Shown: piece after piece, positions 41,581 to 50,815 of the stretch
How positions within the stretch are numbered: the first letter of the stretch is position 1
Layout: the number at the start of each line of letters is the position of its first letter
Assembly: GCF_023701745.1 (NCBI RefSeq)
Contig: NZ_JAJOZB010000001.1
Coordinates: 372,001 to 436,000, forward strand
DNA from: Streptomyces sp. RKAG293
GTDB lineage: Bacteria; Actinomycetota; Actinomycetes; Streptomycetales; Streptomycetaceae
Length of the DNA: 64,000 nucleotides
Direction of reading: 5' to 3'
Notes under the pieces: model-generated
What the model was told of the DNA's origin: nothing
The model's input: only the letters and a program-made list of their open reading frames with translations
Databases searched by the model: none
Translations under genes and position numbers: made by a program

Positions 41581-44280
41581 ATGTTCCAGTCCTGGAATGT
41601 CCGGCAAGCCCACGGCATGGTCGCGGTGGGCGTGGCATTGGCCCTGGTGCTCCTCGGCCTGACGGGACTGTGGCGCCCGCCGGCAGCCCACGCGGCGGGC
41701 ACGTCCACCGCGATCACGGTCAACGGCACGAAGCAGGGCCTGGCGTTCGACGGGATAGGCGCGATCAGTGGCGGTGGCGGGAACTCACGCCTGCTCATCG
41801 ACTACCCGGAACCGCAGCGAACCCAGGTCCTGGACTACTTGTTCAAGCCCGGCTACGGTGCCGCGCTGCAGATCCTCAAGGTCGAGATCGGGGGCGACAC
41901 CAACTCGACCGACGGAGCCGAGCCCAGCATCGAGCACTCCGCGGGCGTCGTGGACTGCAACCAGGGCTACGAGTGGTGGCTGATGGCGCAGGCCAAGGCC
42001 CGCAATCCCAACATCAAGATCGCCGGGCTGGCCTGGGGCGCTCCGGGGTGGATCGGCGGGAACTTCTGGTCCCAGAACACGATCAACTACCTGATGTCCT
42101 GGATCGGCTGCGCCAAGGGTCACGGCCTGGCGGTCGACTACCTCGGCGGATGGAACGAGCGGAACTACGACACCGGCTGGTACAAGAACCTCAAGTCGGC
42201 CCTCAACTCGACGAGCCCCGCTACCAAAGTCGTCGGTGCGGACAGCGATTGGGGTGTCGCGGACACCATGGCCTCGGACCCGGCGTTCAAGAACGCGGTC
42301 GATGTCGTCGGCGCCCACTACCCCTGCGGCTACCTGGGCGCCTACACGTCCTGCCCTAGCACGTCCACCGCGCGGAACCTGGGCAAGCCGCTGTGGGCGA
42401 GCGAGAACGGCTCGCAGGACTACAACAGCGGCGCGAACGCGGTCGCGCGGGCGATCAACCGCGACTACATCGACGGCAAGATGACCGCGTACTTCAACTG
42501 GCCGGTCGTCGCGGCGCTGTACCCGAACCTCTACTTCTCCACTGACGGGCTGGCCCTCGCGAATCAGCCCTGGTCGGGTGCGTACAACATCGGCAGGACG
42601 ACTTGGGTCACGGCCCAGACCACACAGTTCGCCCAGCCCGGATGGCACTACATCGACTCGGCAAGCGGCTACCTGGGCGGAAACCGTACCAACGGCAGCT
42701 ACGTGTCGCTGAAGTCGCCCAACAACACCGACTACAGCAGCATCATCGAGACCATGGACGCCACGTCGTCCCAGACCGCCACCTTCACGATCGCCGGCGG
42801 CCTGTCCACCGGAACGGTCCACGTATGGGCCACCAACCTGAACTCGGGCAACTCCGCCGACTACTTCGTCCGGCAGCCGGATGTGACCCCGTCGGGCGGC
42901 AGCTACTCCCTGACCCTCCAGCCGGGCTACGTCTACAGCGTCACCACAACCTCAGGGCAGGGCAAGGGGACCGCCACCTCGCCGGGCTCCACCTCCCTGC
43001 AACTGCCCTACTCCGAGACCTTCGACACCGCGGCAGCCAGCACCTCGCCGAAGTACTTCACCGACATGAACGGCGCCTTCGCCCGAGTGGCCTGCGGCGG
43101 CGGACGCAACGGTCAGTGCGTGCGGCAGATGGCACCCACCACACCGATCCGCTGGACGGACGAGCCCTACAACGCCCCCTACACGTTCATGGGCGACCAG
43201 AACTGGAGCAACTACACGGTCAGCACGGACACCTTGTTCGAACAGGCCGGCAGCGTAGAAGTGATCGGGCGTCTGAACCAGCAGAACAAGAACAACAACG
43301 GCCTCAACGCGTACCACTTGCGCGTCGGCAGCAACGGCGCCTGGTCCATCCTCAAGAGCGACCAGAGCTGGAACTTCACCACCCTGGCCAGCGGAAATGC
43401 CGGCGCACTGGGCACCGGTCAATGGCACACCATCGCCCTGACGTTCCAGGGAAGCACCATCTCGGCCAGGATCGACGGCTCCACCGTCGGCAGCGCGAAC
43501 GACAGCTCCTACGCCTCCGGGTACGCCGGCCTGGGCGTCGTCGGCTACCAGACGGACCAGTTCGACAACTTCTCGGTCACCACTGGTGGCGGCGGTGCTG
43601 AGTCGGTGGGTGTGTCGAACCCGGGTGGGCAGAGCAGCACGGTGAACACCGCGGTGTCCTTGCAGATCAACGGCTCCGACTCGCAGGGCAAGGCGCTGAC
43701 GTACTCCGCCACGGGCCTGCCGGCCGGACTGTCCATCAACTCCTCGGGGCGGATCACCGGCACACCCACCGCGACCGGTACGTCGAACGTCACGGTCACC
43801 GCGACCTCCGGTACCGCCAGCGGCTCGACGTCGTTCAGCTGGACCGTGAACCCGGTCGGCAGTGGCAACCTCAACGGCACCCACACCCTGACCGCGTCCG
43901 GCAAGGCACTGGACAACCCCGGCGGCTCCACCACCACCGGAACCCAACTCATCACCTGGACACCCAACGGCGGAACCAACCAGAACTGGACCTTCACCCA
44001 GCAACCCGACGGCTCCTACACCATCACCAACAACGCCTCCCACCTGTGCGCCGACGACTCCGGTAACGGCACCACCCCCGGCACCCCCGTCATCCAATGG
44101 ACCTGCAACAGCGGGGCCGTCAACCAGCACTGGACCGCAACCAAACTCCCCACCGGCACCTACACCCTCACCAACAACCGCAGCGGACTCCTCCTCACCA
44201 CCGCCAACACCACCGACGGCGCCCTCACCACCCAACAAACCAACACCAACACCCCCCTCCAACAATGGACCATCAACTGA
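41581..44280 (+). CDS. Secreted GH59 galactocerebrosidase-type beta-galactosidase with Ig-like and CBM13 modules
   Basis: 899 residues. Signal peptide about 1-38, ending PPAAHA. The catalytic domain is clearly GH59: FDGIGAISGGGGNSRLLIDY and LFKPGYGAALQILKVEIGGD mirror human GALC. Glu193 in GGWNERNYD fits the acid/base and Glu275 in LWASENGSQ the nucleophile. The beta-sandwich and lectin-like domains typical of GALC follow (about 420-665). Residues from about 672 form a He_PIG Ig-like domain and then one CBM13 trefoil (NQNWTF, NQHWTA, LQQWTIN). The last 695 bp are almost identical to the end of the next large gene. AGGAGG precedes the ATG. GH59 enzymes release galactose from galactosylceramide or related beta-galactosides. 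Confidence 0.93.
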   Translation: MFQSWNVRQAHGMVAVGVALALVLLGLTGLWRPPAAHAAGTSTAITVNGTKQGLAFDGIGAISGGGGNSRLLIDYPEPQRTQVLDYLFKPGYGAALQILKVEIGGDTNSTDGAEPSIEHSAGVVDCNQGYEWWLMAQAKARNPNIKIAGLAWGAPGWIGGNFWSQNTINYLMSWIGCAKGHGLAVDYLGGWNERNYDTGWYKNLKSALNSTSPATKVVGADSDWGVADTMASDPAFKNAVDVVGAHYPCGYLGAYTSCPSTSTARNLGKPLWASENGSQDYNSGANAVARAINRDYIDGKMTAYFNWPVVAALYPNLYFSTDGLALANQPWSGAYNIGRTTWVTAQTTQFAQPGWHYIDSASGYLGGNRTNGSYVSLKSPNNTDYSSIIETMDATSSQTATFTIAGGLSTGTVHVWATNLNSGNSADYFVRQPDVTPSGGSYSLTLQPGYVYSVTTTSGQGKGTATSPGSTSLQLPYSETFDTAAASTSPKYFTDMNGAFARVACGGGRNGQCVRQMAPTTPIRWTDEPYNAPYTFMGDQNWSNYTVSTDTLFEQAGSVEVIGRLNQQNKNNNGLNAYHLRVGSNGAWSILKSDQSWNFTTLASGNAGALGTGQWHTIALTFQGSTISARIDGSTVGSANDSSYASGYAGLGVVGYQTDQFDNFSVTTGGGGAESVGVSNPGGQSSTVNTAVSLQINGSDSQGKALTYSATGLPAGLSINSSGRITGTPTATGTSNVTVTATSGTASGSTSFSWTVNPVGSGNLNGTHTLTASGKALDNPGGSTTTGTQLITWTPNGGTNQNWTFTQQPDGSYTITNNASHLCADDSGNGTTPGTPVIQWTCNSGAVNQHWTATKLPTGTYTLTNNRSGLLLTTANTTDGALTTQQTNTNTPLQQWTIN

Positions 44281-44288
44281 CGAACGAC
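43594..44288 (+). repeat. Left arm of a 695-bp inverted repeat
   Basis: It matches 45503-46197 in opposite orientation, equal length, no gaps. By eye six mismatches occur, all between 43650 and 43767; the last 521 bp, coding mostly for CBM13 and the stop, are identical. The arms enclose 1,214 bp. Confidence 0.93.
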
Positions 44289-44314
44289 TGATCCGCACCA
44301 CCCGCACGACCTGA

Positions 44315-44347
44315 CCTGCGGCAGCGAGGACCACTCGCTGCGGCAGG
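44315..44347 (+). terminator. Hairpin terminator after the GH59 gene
   Basis: CCTGCGGCAGCGAG pairs with CTCGCTGCGGCAGG (one mismatch) around GACCA, 35 bp after the stop. Confidence 0.75.
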
Positions 44348-44433
44348 CTTCAGGCGTTCTCAACAGACGATCACGTACGACCGCCCCCACTCCTGTCCGC
44401 CAAGGGGCTGGGCCGACGTCGCCAAGGTCCGCA

Positions 44434-44643
44434 ATGACAGGAACAGTTGTCGCCGACAGCACCGCTCGCATGGCGATCGGTGGGGTTGTCTCCCACGCCG
44501 AGACCCTTCACGTTGGTGTGATCACTCACCGCGGTCGCCACCTTGCCCACGCCGAATTCCCGACCACGGCTGCCGGTTACGCGGCCGTGCTCGCCTTTCT
44601 GACTGCTCACGGGCACGGTCGCGGGCCCGCACGGCGGTGCTGA
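44434..44643 (+). pseudogene. Fragment of an IS110-family transposase N-terminus
   Basis: HVGVITHRGRHLAHAEFPTT followed by AAGYAAVLAFLTAHG matches the first part of DEDD transposases (usual GVDTHKxxH...FPTTxxGYxxLLxWL). The first catalytic Asp is replaced (GVITHR) and the rest is missing. Confidence 0.6.
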
Positions 44644-44680
44644 ACCCGAGCAGGCACATCGTCATCGGCGCACCCGCAGA

Positions 44681-44726
44681 AACCCCACCGGCAGGCGCGG
44701 ACCGGTCCGCGCCTGCCGGTGGGGTT
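44681..44726. terminator. 46-bp perfect palindrome
   Basis: The half AACCCCACCGGCAGGCGCGG plus ACC is followed directly by its exact complement. It lies just beyond the stop of the CBM13 pseudogene (minus strand), so it was probably that gene's terminator. With no loop bases it may also extrude as a cruciform. Confidence 0.75.
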
Positions 44727-44738
44727 GCGTTGTACGTC

Positions 44739-45264
44739 TCAGCCCGGGATGAGCTGCCACTGCTGGTTGGCGCCCCCGTTGGGGGTCCACTGGATGATCT
44801 TGGCACCGGCGGCTGTCGAGCCGCCGCTGACGTCCCAGACCAGCGAGCTGTTCGTGCAGGTGACCGTGGTGGGCCGGCCGGTGCCGGGAGTACAGCTGAA
44901 CCGCTGGTTGGCGCCGGTGTGCGGGGTGTACTGGATGAGCTGAGCGCCCTGGTCGGTGGAGGCTTCGGCGACGTCGATGGCCTTGCCGCTGCGCCGGTTG
45001 ACGATCTGGAAGACCGTGACCGGGGGAGTGGTCGAACCGGGCTGAAGCGTGACCGAGCCGCCGGACGGAATGGTCACGGCCTGGCTCCACGACCCCGCCA
45101 CGACAGTGGTGGCCGCGCCGACTCTGCCGTGCACGGTCGGGGACGAGCGAGACCGCGGTGGGCCGGACCGGACCGGCCGCGCGTGCGGTGAACTCCGGCA
45201 GCGAGGAGAGTGCGAGCAGAGCTCCGATGCCGGACGCGGTTCGCAGTACGGCGCGTCGCGTCAT
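44739..45264 (-). pseudogene. Tat signal plus CBM13, catalytic domain lost
   Basis: The 5' end encodes a twin-arginine signal (MTRRAVLRTASGIGALLALS, then SLPEFTARAAG). After about 35 codons the frame shifts, and the sequence becomes TTVVAGSWSQAVTIPSGGSV followed by a CBM13 trefoil (NQRFSCTP, NQQWQLIPG). The catalytic domain expected between them is missing. The linker resembles that before lectin domains in galactosidases and arabinosidases. It lies between the arms of the 695-bp inverted repeat. Confidence 0.7.
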
Positions 45265-45502
45265 TTCCGGGGTGTCGTCACTGAAGGCCGGGGGTACGGG
45301 ACGGTGCGCTCGGACATGAGGTGTCCTTCCTTCCGGTGGGGCGGGCAGGAGGTGACGTGGGTGGCGGCCCCTGGGTCAGGTCAGGGGCCGCCGGTTGCGG
45401 GGCCGCAGGCCGTCGCCGTACAGGTCAGGCGAAGGCCGGCAGCGTCAGGGGGTCCCCTGGACGCGGGCAGGGCCGGTGGTTCTCGTGGGGCTTGTGACGT
45501 GG

Positions 45503-46197
45503 GTCGTTCGTCAGTTGATGGTCCATTGTTGGAGGGGGGTGTTGGTGTTGGTTTGTTGGGTGGTGAGGGCGCCGTCGGTGGTGTTGGCGGTGGTGAGGAG
45601 GAGTCCGCTGCGGTTGTTGGTGAGGGTGTAGGTGCCGGTGGGGAGTTTGGTTGCGGTCCAGTGCTGGTTGACGGCCCCGCTGTTGCAGGTCCATTGGATG
45701 ACGGGGGTGCCGGGGGTGGTGCCGTTACCGGAGTCGTCGGCGCACAGGTGGGAGGCGTTGTTGGTGATGGTGTAGGAGCCGTCGGGTTGCTGGGTGAAGG
45801 TCCAGTTCTGGTTGGTTCCGCCGTTGGGTGTCCAGGTGATGAGTTGGGTTCCGGTGGTGGTGGAGCCGCCGGGGTTGTCCAGTGCCTTGCCGGACGCGGT
45901 CAGGGTGTGGGTGCCGTTGAGGTTGCCACTGCCGACCGGGTTCACGGTCCAGCTGAACGACGTCGAGCCGCTGGCGGTACCGGAGGTCGCGGTGACCGTG
46001 ACGTTCGACGTACCGGTCGCGGTCGGCATGCCAGTGATCCGCCCCGAGGAGTTGATGGACAGTCCGGCCGGCAGACCCGTGGCGGAGTACGTCAGCGCCT
46101 TGCCCTGCGAGTCGGAGCCGTTGATCTGCAAGGACACCGCAGTGTTCACCGTGCTGCTCTGCCCACCCGGGTTCGACACACCCACCGACTCAGCACC
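45503..46197 (-). repeat. Right arm of the 695-bp inverted repeat
   Basis: It codes for the Ig-like and CBM13 modules of the minus-strand lectin gene. One of the differences changes TGTPTATG to TGMPTATG. Both arms end 8 bases after the shared stop codon. Confidence 0.93.
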
Positions 46198-47997
46198 CGA
46201 AGAACCCGCCTGCGTCAGGGTCAGGGTCTGCTCCGCCGCGGTTCGCGATCCTCCGACGGAGTTGCCCGTGCCGTTGGTCCAGGCGCGGGTCGGCGTGGTC
46301 TCAGCGAGCCGGCCGGAGTCCGAGGACAGTCCCAGGACGAGTCCGCTGTAGCGGTTCACCAGCCGGTAGGCGCCGGTCGCACCGCCGGAGGTGTTCTTGC
46401 CGGGGATGATGAACCACTGCTGCCCGACGGTGGGGCCGGATCCGAGGTTCGTCACCGTGGGCTTGGTCGCCCAGGCACGGTTGGCCGTCGAGTTGGAGTC
46501 GACGCCCAGCGCCTGGCCGGTGGACGCGTTGGTGATCCTGAAGGAGCCGTCGCCGTTGCTGGTAAAGCTCCACGCTTCCAGGCCGGAGCCGGTCGCGGAG
46601 GCCACGGAGGTGGTCGCCGAACTGCCGGAGCTCTGGGCGAGCACCCGGCCGGACCCGTTGCCGATCGTGTAGGTCTTCGACGGATCGACCGGTGAGGGCG
46701 CCGGGGAGTTCGAGTTGATCGTGAGGTTCAGGTAGTTGCCGTCGCCGCCGCCCGGGCACGAGATGGAGCAATACGAGCGGAAGTTCTTGCCGACGATGGT
46801 GGAACTGGTCTTGTTCACGCCGTCCAGGAACCACCGGTACCACGAGGCGCCGGTGTAGCCGCCGGAGTTGCCGATCAGCGTCCACTTCTGGGTGGCGAGG
46901 TTGTCGGTGGCGTAGTACTGCTGCGGGGCGTTGCCACTCTGGTCGACCGCCTGCGGTTCACCGATGTACAGGCCCAGATAGGCGTTGTAGGTGATGTCCA
47001 TGACGAACAGCGGTGAGGTCGGCGGCATCGTGCCGGCCGCGACCTGCTGGTCCACCGTGCCGGTGTTGGCCGGGTTGTACTCCTGCGCGGCCGGGGTGTA
47101 TCCGCTGCTGTTGGTGGAGGTCGGCACCATGTTGCTTTCCTGGCCACCCAGTCCGGGCTGCGACCAGGAGCCGTTGTACCACTTCTGCCAGGAGCCGGCC
47201 GCCATCTTGGAGGAGATGGGAGAGCGGGCCACATGCGAATAGAACGCCTTCCAGCTACCGCCCTTGTCCACGATGCGCGAGCCGTACGTGGCGTAGAAGT
47301 AGCCGGACGCGGTGTCGACGAAGAGCCGTTGGTCGCCGTCGCCGTAGTCGTACGTCTGGTTCGGGAACGCCGTGGTGTCGCCCCGCGTGGTGCTGTAGGG
47401 CGTGGTGATGGCGTGGCCCAGGATGTTCCAGACCTTGCCCTGGTTCGTCGAGCGCGCGTAGTCGATCGCGTCGTAGTGCAGGCCGTCGCCGAACGGCTGC
47501 GGGGTGAACTCGTTGTGCACCAGGCCGTACCAGTCACCGGTGTCCGGGTCGACCCACACCCCGGTCAGATCGCAGTAGTTCTTCTGGGAGTAACCGGAGC
47601 CCGCGGGCGCGGCGGTCGCCGTCACGCCGGTCGGGCTGTTGTTGCAGCGCCAGGTCGTGTCGTTGTTCCGGTCGTTCGAGTTCGCCGGGTTCACCGCGTT
47701 GCTGATCGCACTCGACCGCGTGGCGTCATCGAAGTTCGTACCGGTGAAGAAATCCCAGGTCCGCGGGGCGCTCGCACCGTAGTCCGCGACGGACTGCTGG
47801 AAGTAGAACGTGCCGTCCTTGTCGATGTAGGGGATCGCGGAGGTGTCGGTCGGATACGCGTAGGAGCCCGTCGATCCGACCGAGACCGAGTAGGTGGCGC
47901 CGGGCGGGAGGGCCGACGCGGTGGACCCCATGGTGCCCACTGCTATGAGGGCGGCGGTTGCGGTGACGCCCATGAGCGCTCTTCGGAGGCGTGACAT
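45511..47997 (-). CDS. Large secreted protein with Ig-like and CBM13 modules, catalytic role unknown
   Basis: 828 residues. Signal peptide RALMGVTATAALIAVGTMGS then TASA. The first ~430 residues look like a beta-propeller hydrolase: repeated aromatic/Asp strands such as DGTFYFQQSVADYGAS, GVWVDPDTGDWYGLVHNEF, YARSTNQGKVWNILGHAITT and FVDTASGYFYATYGS. A CBM13-like domain follows (about 440-600), then He_PIG and a second CBM13 nearly identical to those of the GH59 protein. Asp-box-like SxDxGxxW (STNQGKVW) hints at a sialidase-like fold, but I recognise no family. GAAGGG precedes the ATG. Confidence 0.8.
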   Translation of the reverse strand: MSRLRRALMGVTATAALIAVGTMGSTASALPPGATYSVSVGSTGSYAYPTDTSAIPYIDKDGTFYFQQSVADYGASAPRTWDFFTGTNFDDATRSSAISNAVNPANSNDRNNDTTWRCNNSPTGVTATAAPAGSGYSQKNYCDLTGVWVDPDTGDWYGLVHNEFTPQPFGDGLHYDAIDYARSTNQGKVWNILGHAITTPYSTTRGDTTAFPNQTYDYGDGDQRLFVDTASGYFYATYGSRIVDKGGSWKAFYSHVARSPISSKMAAGSWQKWYNGSWSQPGLGGQESNMVPTSTNSSGYTPAAQEYNPANTGTVDQQVAAGTMPPTSPLFVMDITYNAYLGLYIGEPQAVDQSGNAPQQYYATDNLATQKWTLIGNSGGYTGASWYRWFLDGVNKTSSTIVGKNFRSYCSISCPGGGDGNYLNLTINSNSPAPSPVDPSKTYTIGNGSGRVLAQSSGSSATTSVASATGSGLEAWSFTSNGDGSFRITNASTGQALGVDSNSTANRAWATKPTVTNLGSGPTVGQQWFIIPGKNTSGGATGAYRLVNRYSGLVLGLSSDSGRLAETTPTRAWTNGTGNSVGGSRTAAEQTLTLTQAGSSGAESVGVSNPGGQSSTVNTAVSLQINGSDSQGKALTYSATGLPAGLSINSSGRITGMPTATGTSNVTVTATSGTASGSTSFSWTVNPVGSGNLNGTHTLTASGKALDNPGGSTTTGTQLITWTPNGGTNQNWTFTQQPDGSYTITNNASHLCADDSGNGTTPGTPVIQWTCNSGAVNQHWTATKLPTGTYTLTNNRSGLLLTTANTTDGALTTQQTNTNTPLQQWTIN

Positions 47998-49114
47998 GGG
48001 TGGTCCCTTCTCTGGGAGTGTGCGGTTCCGGCGGCGCCGGAAGCGAAAGATCCGTAACCCTCGGCCCGCGCCGGCGTCGGACAGGGCGACGCCGGAATGA
48101 TCGGCTGTGTCGCGTGACCGGCCTGCTGTGGTGCCATTCCTCAACCACTGCACGGGAGTTCTGCCGCCGCCCGCGTCTCGCCTGCGTGCCGTCGCCGACA
48201 GCCGGGGATGCCGCCATCTCCGATGTCGCGTCGATCACGGTCGGCCTGGGCGGAGCAACGTCGTCCACTCGGATGGCTGTGCTCGGCTGGAATAATCCAC
48301 CGCCCATGCTTGCGTGTCAACAGTTTCAAGCAGAAATGAACAGAGCACGAGCAGATGGCGTGCACAGCGCGTCATGGCGCGTCATAACTGCGCTTTTGTC
48401 TGGAATCTTCCCGGTTATCAGGACGGCCTCACCGGCTCACATTTGTCGAAAAGGCAGACATTACCGGCGAGTTCCCGGTAAAGGACGGAGTGAAGAGGGC
48501 CCGATCTCACCTCGTCAGGCATCGCCTCCGCCGGCCAATCCCCCAGTCGATGCTCGATATTGTGCGAACTGGTAACTGGTCAAACATCACTGGAACCACT
48601 GCGAGCAAGACGGCCAGGCGCAGCTCGCGGGCAGCGCCTCACGGCTCGGACAGGCCTCATTCGTCGAACCAGTCCCCTTCCCCAGGAGGCCTCGCCTCTT
48701 GATCCTTCGCTGAGGGCGGTAGTGAGGTCCGGCCGGCCGTGGAAGCGGACGGCAGTGGCCTGGAGGGCAGGGTCCGGACCAGGCAGCCGACGGATTCGAA
48801 GCCGGTCGCGACGGCGCGGGCCCATCTCCACAGGAGGGCTTCTTGCTGGGTTGAGTTAGTTCGACTAAAGTGCGAACTAATTCGCACGCAAGCCTGCGTA
48901 CCCACGCACGCTCACGTCAAGGGGTGAGTACCGACATTCGGTGAAATGTCGTCCCCGTCAGCATCCGCCCGCACTCCCGAAACGCCACCGCCTGAGGGTC
49001 GATGCCTCTCCAGATGGTCGACGCCGAGTTCTGCGATGCCCTCGGGTCGGCAGGCCCGGTGCGGCCGGCGGAGCGATCGCCGTCCGCCGCGTTCCGAAAC
49101 GAGGAAGGCTCCCC
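47998..49114. promoter_or_regulatory. 1.1-kb intergenic control region with a ROK operator
   Basis: It separates the lectin gene from the divergent ROK repressor. TTAGTTCG-N9-CGAACTAA at 48856-48880 is a perfect 8-bp dyad, very like the XylR-type TTAGTTT...AAACTAA operators of ROK repressors. GCGCGTCAT is repeated at 48367 and 48377 (10-bp period). No protein-coding frame is convincing. Confidence 0.65.
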
Positions 49115-50386
49115 ATGCCACGCGATAGACCCGCTGCCGACGAAGTGAGTGTCGAGGCGAACCATGTGGCGTCCGTACGCCGGTCCAATCTGGGTGCCAT
49201 CCTGCGACTGCTCCGCGACCACGGGGCCAGGTCGCGGAGTCAGATCGGCAGGGAGACGGGACTGCCGAAGGCCACTGTCTCGGCTCTGGTCCTGGAGCTC
49301 CTGGACCGCAGGCTGGTGCGCGAGGCCGGATTCACCGCGAGCCGCGGCATCGGTCGCCCGAGCCAGCAGGTCGAGCTCGACGGACGCGGCGTGTGCGGCC
49401 TGGGAGTCGAGATCAGCAGCACCTATGTCCGGGCGGTGGCACTCGATCTCCCGGGAAAGACCGTCTTTCGTGCGGAAAAGCCCCTCGATGTCGGCCGGAT
49501 GCCGGTCGAGCAGGTCATGGACACGACTGCCGAACTCATCCAGAGCTGTCTGAACGACACCGCGGATCGACAGATCGACCTGCTCAGGGTCGTCGTGGCG
49601 ACGCCAGGCGTCGTCGATGTCGAGAAAGGCATCGTGCGGTTCGCCGCCAACCTCGGCTGGCACGACGTCCCCGTCACCTCAATGCTGCGTCAGCGCCTGG
49701 GCCGGCCCACCCCCGCGATCGAAGTGGAGAACGACGCCCGCGCGGCCTCGGTCGCCGAGCTGGCTCAGTACGCCCGTGACGGGGTCACGGACCTCCTGTT
49801 GCTCACCGGCGAGCGCGGGGTCGGCGGCGGAATCATCGCGAACGGACGACTCCTCAGGGGATCCGCGGGATTCGCCGGGGAGATCGGCCACACGCCCCTC
49901 GGACCTCCCGATGTCGCCTGCGTCTGTGGCCGGCACGGCTGCTGGGAGACCCAGGTCGGAATGCAGGCCCTGCTGGATCAGGCGGCAGACGCCGACGATC
50001 CCGTCCGTGACGCGCTGCGCCCCATCGAGGAACGTCTCGATGAGCTGTACGCACGGGCCCAGGCCGGCGACGCCCGGGTCCTGGACGCCCTCCATCAGGT
50101 GTCCGCCAGCCTCTGCAAGGGTCTGGAAGTCCTCAGCGATGTCCTCAATCCGCGAGTCATCGTGCTGGGCGGCTACTTCGCCCGCTTCGCGGAATACCTG
50201 ATCCCCGCGCTGCAGCGCCGCTTCGACGAGCGTGCCCTCATTCATCCAGTGGTGCCGCAGACAGCAGTCGTCCCGTCGAAACTCGGTTTCGGAGCGGCGT
50301 CACTCGGGGCCGCCGGACTGGCCCTTCAGCCGGTTTTCCGTGATCCCACGCGGGGGACGGTGTCGCCCGGCATTCGGCAGTCCTGA
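49115..50386 (+). CDS. ROK-family transcriptional repressor (NagC/XylR type)
   Basis: 423 residues. N-terminal winged helix at about 20-75 (VRRSNLGAILRLLRDHGARS, IGRETGLPKATVSALVLELL). The ROK core has VENDARAASVAELA, the GGG-type loop in ERGVGGGIIANGRLLRGSAG, GEIGHTPLG, and the zinc site CVCGRHGCWET (CxCGxxGCxE). Phosphotransfer residues are retained, as in many repressors that bind sugar. GAGGAAGG lies before the ATG. Its operator candidate sits 235 bp upstream, between it and the lectin gene. Confidence 0.92.
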   Translation: MPRDRPAADEVSVEANHVASVRRSNLGAILRLLRDHGARSRSQIGRETGLPKATVSALVLELLDRRLVREAGFTASRGIGRPSQQVELDGRGVCGLGVEISSTYVRAVALDLPGKTVFRAEKPLDVGRMPVEQVMDTTAELIQSCLNDTADRQIDLLRVVVATPGVVDVEKGIVRFAANLGWHDVPVTSMLRQRLGRPTPAIEVENDARAASVAELAQYARDGVTDLLLLTGERGVGGGIIANGRLLRGSAGFAGEIGHTPLGPPDVACVCGRHGCWETQVGMQALLDQAADADDPVRDALRPIEERLDELYARAQAGDARVLDALHQVSASLCKGLEVLSDVLNPRVIVLGGYFARFAEYLIPALQRRFDERALIHPVVPQTAVVPSKLGFGAASLGAAGLALQPVFRDPTRGTVSPGIRQS

Positions 50387-50815
50387 TCGACTCCCGTCGC
50401 AAAGCGTCATGGATCGCCATGCCCGGTGGGTGGCCCCGGCCATGTTCCTCCCTTTCCTTGTCCACAAGCCCGAGTAATCCTGAGCAGCGATCGTGCCGCC
50501 GTCAAGACCTGTTTCGCCAGTAGGAGTTGGACTTCCCCTTCCCGTTCTTGACGTCCCCGAAGGACCATCCGGCAGGGTTGACAGGGCACTGAAGGTACAT
50601 CATCATCCTTCCAGGCCTGAATGATTGAATATGCGTAAAACATCACGCAATTGATCACCAATCTGCACAGTGCTGCGCGCCAGTGAGCCCCGTGGCGAAT
50701 CGGTTTCCCTTGTGCCGTCGGCGTAGCCGTCTGGGCCCGGCAGCCGCACGGTCTCCGTATCGCCCTTGCGTGATCCGGGGTACCCCGCGCCTCCCCCCAC
50801 CCCTGGAGAAGAGCC
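50387..50815. other. Intergenic promoter region of the phospholipase gene
   Basis: About 430 bp without a supported gene. An A/T-rich patch at 50605-50665 (TGAATATGCGTAAAACATCA) is the likely phospholipase promoter. Confidence 0.45.

Noticed and set aside
45049..46695. A 548-codon plus-strand frame with repeated VVGEGVGAGG-like sequence
   Set aside because: Antisense of the CBM13 modules; the same pseudo-protein appears opposite the GH59 end because the DNA is repeated.
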